DNA from: an uncultured Myxococcales bacterium
Lineage (GTDB): Bacteria > Myxococcota_A > UBA9042
Length of the DNA: 64,000 bases
Assembly: GCA_903924465.1 (NCBI GenBank)
Contig: CAIYBN010000033.1
Coordinates: forward strand, 60,993-124,992
Direction: 5' to 3'
Position numbers and translations under genes: made by a program. Positions within the stretch are counted from its first letter, which is position 1; each line of letters starts with the position of its first letter. Below are positions 60,175-64,000 of the stretch, one piece after another. The notes under the pieces were generated by a model. It made no database searches. It had not been told where the DNA came from and saw only the letters and a list, made by a program, of their open reading frames with translations.

Positions 60175-60619
60175 TTGAGGATTCTGAGCATGTGCACCGG
60201 GCATCGCTGCACCGTCAGGACGGCAAGTGCTGGTGCTGCGGGTATTGAGGATTCTGAGGATGCTGCCCTTAGATAAGGGCCGTTGACGCTGGAGCTGAGT
60301 CGAGGCTGGCTGGCAGATGGCCAAGGGTCGTCGACAGGACTGCGCGGTGATGCTGCCGCTGGTGGTGGCGCTGCCGGTCATGGCGACCAGCATGGCTGGA
60401 CGTCCACACTTCACGGTGCACGATCGGACTGCGGTGAGCGCGAAAGTCTGAGCTCCCATCAAGGGTTGGCTCGCCTTGGCGGTGCCCAAGCTAGTAAAGA
60501 GAGAGATATAAAAATGGCTATCTTAGGAATCGTTCTCAAAATCCTCAGAACTCAGATGTCAACGGCTTCACGGTTGTTGCCCTATCCCTAGATGCGCATG
60601 CTCACAATCCTCAGAACTC
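60175..60619. repeat. Four iteron-like repeats, two direct and two inverted
   Basis: Copies: TTGAGGATTCTGAGCATG at 60175-60192; TTGAGGATTCTGAGGATG at 60245-60262; inverted at 60535-60553 (CTCAAAATCCTCAGAACTC) and 60601-60619 (CTCACAATCCTCAGAACTC). The extended last copy, reversed, is TTCTGAGGATTGTGAGCATG, 18 of 20 positions equal to the first copy (60173-60192). Common core TGAGGATTnTGAG. The pairs point towards each other across about 270 bases. Confidence 0.75.
60265..60280. other. Tight hairpin beside iteron copy 2
   Basis: GCCCTTA, GA, TAAGGGC: a perfect 7-base inverted repeat with two central bases, immediately after the second iteron-like copy. Could be an operator, a single-strand initiation structure or a terminator. 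Confidence 0.35.
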
Positions 60620-61050
60620 GCCGCTGAACCGTGGGCGCAGTGTGACACGCCCTTGGCCTTGGTCGTCAGTAGTCGGACTCGCAGTGCCCGCAACGGCTCG
60701 CGCCGTCGACTGACCCGGCTGCACACGGCAATCGATGGACCGCGATCGGCGGTTCGCCGGTCCAGTGCCGCAAACCGGCCGTGGCAGATGGTCGCTGTTG
60801 GTCGCGTCCGTGTCGGTGGTGGTGCACCAGCGTCTGCCTGCCGCATCGCTTGGACAGCCATGACCGCCGCCAGTGTCGGTGGCGATGCCAACGGCCGGAT
60901 GTCCGTCGGCGGTCCTGCACAGCCGTCGGCGCTGCCAGCCCGCAGTTGTTCGTGGCGATCGCCTCGACCATCACCATCGCGGCTCGGCGCTCTTCGCGCC
61001 ATATTATTACTGAATAGTAGGATGTTTTGGTTCGCCCCTGACTGACCGAC

Positions 61051-62208
61051 ATGGCCCAGCCGACTTTGCCCAGCGGATCCAGCGGGTACAATGTGTGCGT
61101 GAACACCGCGAGGCTGCCCGTGTCCCGAACGCCATCAAAACGCCCCATAGGCCGACCGCCATCGCCGCTCACCACGCCGGTGCTGGGCTGGAAAGAGCGT
61201 CGCGCCTACCGCCACTTCTGCGGCTCGCCCTGGGATGCGCCTGCCGAGCCTGCCACGCCCGCACCAACGCGCGGCACACCAGCGACACGGGCACGCACGC
61301 CGCAGCTCTCGCAGGCGCGCACGCAGCACAACCTGTCGGCGCCGGAGACATTGCGGGACGGCGACACCGTGTTGCGCCGCGCCGACGAGTTCGCGTTGCT
61401 CTGGCAATGCAGCGTGTGCACTTCTTGGACCCGCGATCCCGCACGCGGGTACAGCAAGCGCTGCGATGTCTGCAAGCTGGCCCGCCCGCCCCGGGTCGTT
61501 ATCCTCCGCCAGCTCGACATCGAAGCTGTCAGGCGCCACGCCGCCCTGGTCCACGCCCTTGCAGCTCAGCTCCGCGCCCGCCGCTACGCCATGCTGTGCA
61601 ACGGCCCCGTCATCCGCAGCAAGCGCGACAACTGCATCCGCACCAGCGAAATGTTCTTGCAGTTGGCCCAAGAGCGGGACGCGGCGGAGCTGCAGGCGCT
61701 GGCCAATGCGGACCAGAAGCCGCAGAAGCGCTGGCTCACGCAGGTCTTTGTGAACGGCGAGCGGTATCTGGGCCTCTCAGCCATCGACTACGTCAACCGC
61801 AAGGTTTGGCCCGGTTTGTTGGACGGCCTGCCAAGCACCACAGCCGTCGCCGATGCTGCTGTTGGCGGCGTGGGCCAGACTGGAGCGAAAGACGGCCGCG
61901 GTGGCCGACATGCTGGGCAAGAACCAGCGGAGGGAAGAGCACATGGCACAGGGTTGTGGGAAAAAGCGTGGCAGCGGGCAGAACGTGCATCTGAGCGCTG
62001 CGGAATTGCTCGCGCTGGAGGTCCAGTCGACGCTGGAGGCGGGCTCGCTGACGGCGGTTCGGGTAACGCAGACGCTAAACGGGAAGCTCTGCACGCTCTT
62101 CAGCATCCGCCCTGGATGCGACGAGCAGTGGCACCAGTACATGCACACGATCCTGCCGGCGCTTGGGCAGCTGCCCTTTTCGGTCTGGATCGGGCCGACG
62201 CCAATTGA
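61051..62208 (+). CDS. Zinc-ribbon protein of the element, 3' end uncertain
   Basis: Convincing for about 270 residues: Pro/Ala/Arg-rich N-terminus, zinc ribbon WQCSVCTSWTRDP...KRCDVC (two CxxC pairs), Arg-rich helices (ALAAQLRARRYAMLCNGP), then VNGERYLGLSAIDYVNRKVW. From about 61850 the frame becomes Gly/Ala/Arg-rich and is the shadow of the next gene in another phase, although no stop occurs until 62208. Either the gene really overlaps its neighbour by 265-355 bases or a frameshift joins the two. Not otherwise recognised. Confidence 0.55.
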   Translation: MAQPTLPSGSSGYNVCVNTARLPVSRTPSKRPIGRPPSPLTTPVLGWKERRAYRHFCGSPWDAPAEPATPAPTRGTPATRARTPQLSQARTQHNLSAPETLRDGDTVLRRADEFALLWQCSVCTSWTRDPARGYSKRCDVCKLARPPRVVILRQLDIEAVRRHAALVHALAAQLRARRYAMLCNGPVIRSKRDNCIRTSEMFLQLAQERDAAELQALANADQKPQKRWLTQVFVNGERYLGLSAIDYVNRKVWPGLLDGLPSTTAVADAAVGGVGQTGAKDGRGGRHAGQEPAEGRAHGTGLWEKAWQRAERASERCGIARAGGPVDAGGGLADGGSGNADAKREALHALQHPPWMRRAVAPVHAHDPAGAWAAALFGLDRADAN

Positions 62209-62410
62209 GCACGAGGGCCAGACCGTGCCGCTGTGGACCCTCCGCATCGACACCGAGATGCTCGGCAATCTCCGTCGTGCCGTTCAGGAGGTGCGCACCG
62301 TGTTCATGCGCGTCGTGAACGGCGCAGTGGACGGGCCAGCGCCGGACCAGTACGGGTGGTTTACGTCGCAGCTGTCCGTTCGTGGCGACGGGCTGTACGA
62401 GAACTTTTGA
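61943..62410 (+). CDS. Unrecognised element protein E
   Basis: 155 residues from ATG 61943, which has GGAGGGAAGAGCAC directly before it. The same frame is open back to ATG 61853 and that stretch (AWARLERKTAAVADMLGKNQ) also looks coding, so the true start may be earlier, or the protein may be the C-terminal part of the preceding one through a frameshift. Alpha/beta mix, no motif recognised. Last gene before the right end of the element. Confidence 0.6.
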   Translation: MAQGCGKKRGSGQNVHLSAAELLALEVQSTLEAGSLTAVRVTQTLNGKLCTLFSIRPGCDEQWHQYMHTILPALGQLPFSVWIGPTPIEHEGQTVPLWTLRIDTEMLGNLRRAVQEVRTVFMRVVNGAVDGPAPDQYGWFTSQLSVRGDGLYENF

Positions 62411-62534
62411 CTATGCATCCGCGGGTGCCAGTTAGGGCGGAAAAGTGAGCTGGGACGGGGTGTTGTGACGCGGAGCTGACGCGCCGCAAAATTGGCGAGG
62501 TCCCCGCGGCGTGTCCCGGTGGCTTTGTGCTGCA

Positions 62535-64000
62535 TCAGGGGTAGGAACGCGCGCAGCGCAGGCCGAGATACTTGAAGGCGCCGGACGCGCCGTCGTAGCT
62601 GCGATCGCCCGCACGCAGGTACACCGCACTGTTGTAGTAGCAGCCGCCGCGAATGACACGGGAGGAGGCGTTGCTCGGCCCAACGGGATCCGTCACAGCA
62701 CCGGAACCGTACGAGCCGTACCAGTCCCGATTCCACTCCCAGACATTGCCCGCGATGTCGTGCAAGCCGTATGGACTGTCGCCGGCAGGAGTCGACCCCA
62801 CCGCGGCGGGGCTGCTGAAAACATTGAACACTGCGTAGCTCGTCGTTGGCGTTGTTTCTCCCCACGGATACGTCCGCATCGCAGCGGCGCAGCCCGGATC
62901 GCCCGACGTGCTGCCATTCTGTTCGCAACTGCCCCGCGCCGCCATTTCCCATTGCGCTTCGGTCGGCAGGTCAAACGCCTTCCCGCGCCACTTGCAGTAT
63001 TGCTGCGATTGCATCCAACTGACGAAGTTCACGGGATTGTTCGCCAAGCCCGGATAGGTAGCGTACGCCGTCGGCTGAACCGAACTCGGAACCGTGCACC
63101 CCCCGGCGTTCACGCAAGCTTTGTATTGCGCCACCGTTGTTTCCGTCAGGTCCATGTAATACGCGGACAAAGTCACCATGTGCTGAGGCTTCTCATCGGC
63201 GTTGCAGTTGCTGTCCTTTGTCACGTTGCAGCCCATCCAGAAGGTGCCACCCGGGATCAGGACCATCCCCTCGGTCGGGCACTTTCCGGCGCCATTGCAC
63301 GTGACCAGTCCGCCGCACGGCGTGCCAACGGCCGAGTTGCTATGGTTGCATCCGGCCGCAGGGCCGCTGCTCATGCATAGGTCGTTGGTACAAGGGTTGC
63401 CGTCGTCGCACGCGCTTGGGACCGGAACGTGGCTGCAGCCGGAACCGGCGCTGCAAGCGTCCGTTGTGCAGTCGACACCATCGTCGCAGGCGCTGCTGAT
63501 CGCGATGTGGTTGCAGCCCCACCAGACTTCGCAGCTATCCGTCGTGCAGGCGATTCCGTCGTCGCACGCGCTGTTGACCGCCGTGTGGACGCAGCCGATG
63601 GCGTCGTCGCACGTGTCGTTGGTGCACGGAACGGAATCCGCGCAATTCAACGGGGCGGTGGTGCACTTGCTGGCCGCACAGAGCGGTGCTTGACACTTGG
63701 CCCCGTTGCCAGCGCAGTCGCCGGTGGCGGAACAGCCCTCGCCGGTCGAACACTTCGGGCAGTTCGCGCCGCCACAGTCGACGTCCGCCTCGGTGCCGTT
63801 CATCGTCTTGTCCGTGCAACTCTCGACCTGGCAAACGCTGTTCTTGCACACGGCGGACACGCAGTCCTTCGCCGCCAAGCACGTCTTGCCGGCCACGCAG
63901 GCGGGGCAGTTGGCACCGCCGCAGTCCTTGTCGGTCTCGGTGCCGTTCTTCATGCTGTCCGTGCAGGTCGGCTGCACTTTGCACAGCCCGTTGAAGCAGA
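62535..64000 (-). CDS. Cysteine-rich protein with SUMF1 (formylglycine-enzyme-like) domain, N-terminus outside
   Basis: The frame is open to the window end, so the N-terminus is missing. The N-terminal 220 visible residues consist of cysteine motifs (KDCGGANCPAC, then CDDGIACTTDSC-type), as in myxobacterial surface proteins. From about 235 on: GMVLIPGGTFWMGC, ETTVAQYKACV, WMQSQQYCKWRGK, FDLPTEAQWEMAARG, YGLHDIAGNVWEWNRDWYG, RVIRGGCYYN, SAVYLRAGDR, the SUMF1/FGE fold. The paired active-site cysteines of true formylglycine-generating enzymes are not where expected, so a different function of the fold (as in EgtB- or PvdO-like proteins or recognition) is likely. It lies just outside the integrative element. 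Confidence 0.85.
   Translation of the reverse strand, partial: CFNGLCKVQPTCTDSMKNGTETDKDCGGANCPACVAGKTCLAAKDCVSAVCKNSVCQVESCTDKTMNGTEADVDCGGANCPKCSTGEGCSATGDCAGNGAKCQAPLCAASKCTTAPLNCADSVPCTNDTCDDAIGCVHTAVNSACDDGIACTTDSCEVWWGCNHIAISSACDDGVDCTTDACSAGSGCSHVPVPSACDDGNPCTNDLCMSSGPAAGCNHSNSAVGTPCGGLVTCNGAGKCPTEGMVLIPGGTFWMGCNVTKDSNCNADEKPQHMVTLSAYYMDLTETTVAQYKACVNAGGCTVPSSVQPTAYATYPGLANNPVNFVSWMQSQQYCKWRGKAFDLPTEAQWEMAARGSCEQNGSTSGDPGCAAAMRTYPWGETTPTTSYAVFNVFSSPAAVGSTPAGDSPYGLHDIAGNVWEWNRDWYGSYGSGAVTDPVGPSNASSRVIRGGCYYNSAVYLRAGDRSYDGASGAFKYLGLRCARSYP

Larger units (their letters stand above)
60085..61050. other. 966-base noncoding region, candidate replication origin
   Basis: Divergent from the D operon on one side and the zinc-ribbon genes on the other. 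No frame is convincing. Contains four iteron-like copies, a tight hairpin at 60265-60280 and an AT-rich patch (about 60495-60525, TATAAAAATGGCTATCTTAG) in a GC-rich setting. The right part (60650-61000) shows only GC-rich sequence and an AT-rich spot at about 60998-61022. Confidence 0.6.
48500..62450. mobile_element. Integrative element with its own polymerase and primase
   Basis: A block bounded by xthA on the left and the Cys-rich/SUMF1 gene on the right. It contains tyrosine integrase, excisionase-like protein, XRE regulator, family A polymerase, Toprim/DUF3987 protein, zinc-ribbon proteins and several unrecognised proteins. No head, tail, terminase, relaxase or type IV secretion gene was recognised. 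Direct repeats marking exact ends were not found, so both boundaries are approximate. Confidence 0.65.

Noticed and set aside
49808..62494. CAAAATTGG at about 49811 and 62489 as attachment repeats
   Set aside because: Only about ten bases match, and the left copy lies inside the integrase/excisionase region, not at the element edge.

Overview
The window is GC-rich throughout (clearly above 60 percent by eye) and reads as a chromosome segment of a myxobacterium-like or bradymonad-like member of the former Deltaproteobacteria. The grounds are exported lipoproteins carrying many short cysteine motifs of the CDDGNPCTND type, a SUMF1-type domain fused to the same motifs, an alternative complex III operon under a sigma-54 two-component system, a Hanks-type kinase remnant and a cyanophycin synthetase. 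The lineage is an inference from gene content; no rRNA or tRNA gene was found.

Layout. 1-4036: the end of one exported protein and a complete cysteine-rich lipoprotein. 4222-6998: a sugar-phosphate nucleotidyltransferase, a cysteine-synthase-like enzyme and a periplasmic DUF4198 protein. 7033-7842: a dispersed 98-bp repeat and a Ser/Thr kinase gene cut off in mid-domain. 7831-15385 (minus strand): a cupredoxin gene followed by actA-actB-actC-actD-actE-actF, the complete set for alternative complex III (quinol:electron-acceptor oxidoreductase). A sigma-54-like promoter at 15440-15455 lies before it, and upstream of that sit an NtrC-type regulator and its sensor kinase (15622-19196). 19371-21800: a porin-like protein with one haem motif, and a SCO1-type copper chaperone. 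Together these look like a respiratory electron-transfer block, but no terminal oxidase follows actF; instead there is a junction with the broken kinase gene. A second patch of gene debris lies at 21810-22166.

22240-32513 (minus strand) is a run of exported proteins: a CBM9-like lipoprotein, a metallophosphoesterase lipoprotein, a small protein, two unrecognised secreted proteins, a complete PAD-type protein-arginine deiminase with all four catalytic residues, and a 1009-residue lipoprotein whose C-terminal part is related to the protein at the start of the window. 32775-37237: cyanophycin synthetase followed without a gap by a shorter Mur-ligase-type relative lacking the ATP-grasp domain. 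37252-48495: mostly ordinary housekeeping or accessory genes (glutamine amidotransferase, two alpha/beta hydrolases, Dam-type methylase, thioesterase, MFS transporter, LysR regulator, SirB1-like protein, M20 peptidase, aspartoacylase-like protein, exonuclease III), with two more copies of the 98-bp repeat flanking the aspartoacylase-like gene.

About 48.5-62.45 kb is an integrative element. It has a tyrosine integrase, an excisionase-like protein, an XRE regulator, a family A DNA polymerase, a Toprim/DUF3987 primase-helicase-like protein and several unrecognised proteins, but no capsid, packaging or conjugation gene. A noncoding stretch of nearly 1 kb (60085-61050) carries two direct and two inverted copies of an iteron-like sequence next to an AT-rich patch and is a candidate replication origin. 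The window ends inside a cysteine-rich/SUMF1 lipoprotein-type gene.

Most worth following up are the bacterial protein-arginine deiminase, the sigma-54 control of the complex III operon, the 98-bp hairpin repeat, the self-replicating but coat-less element with its iteron region, and the two rearrangement junctions.
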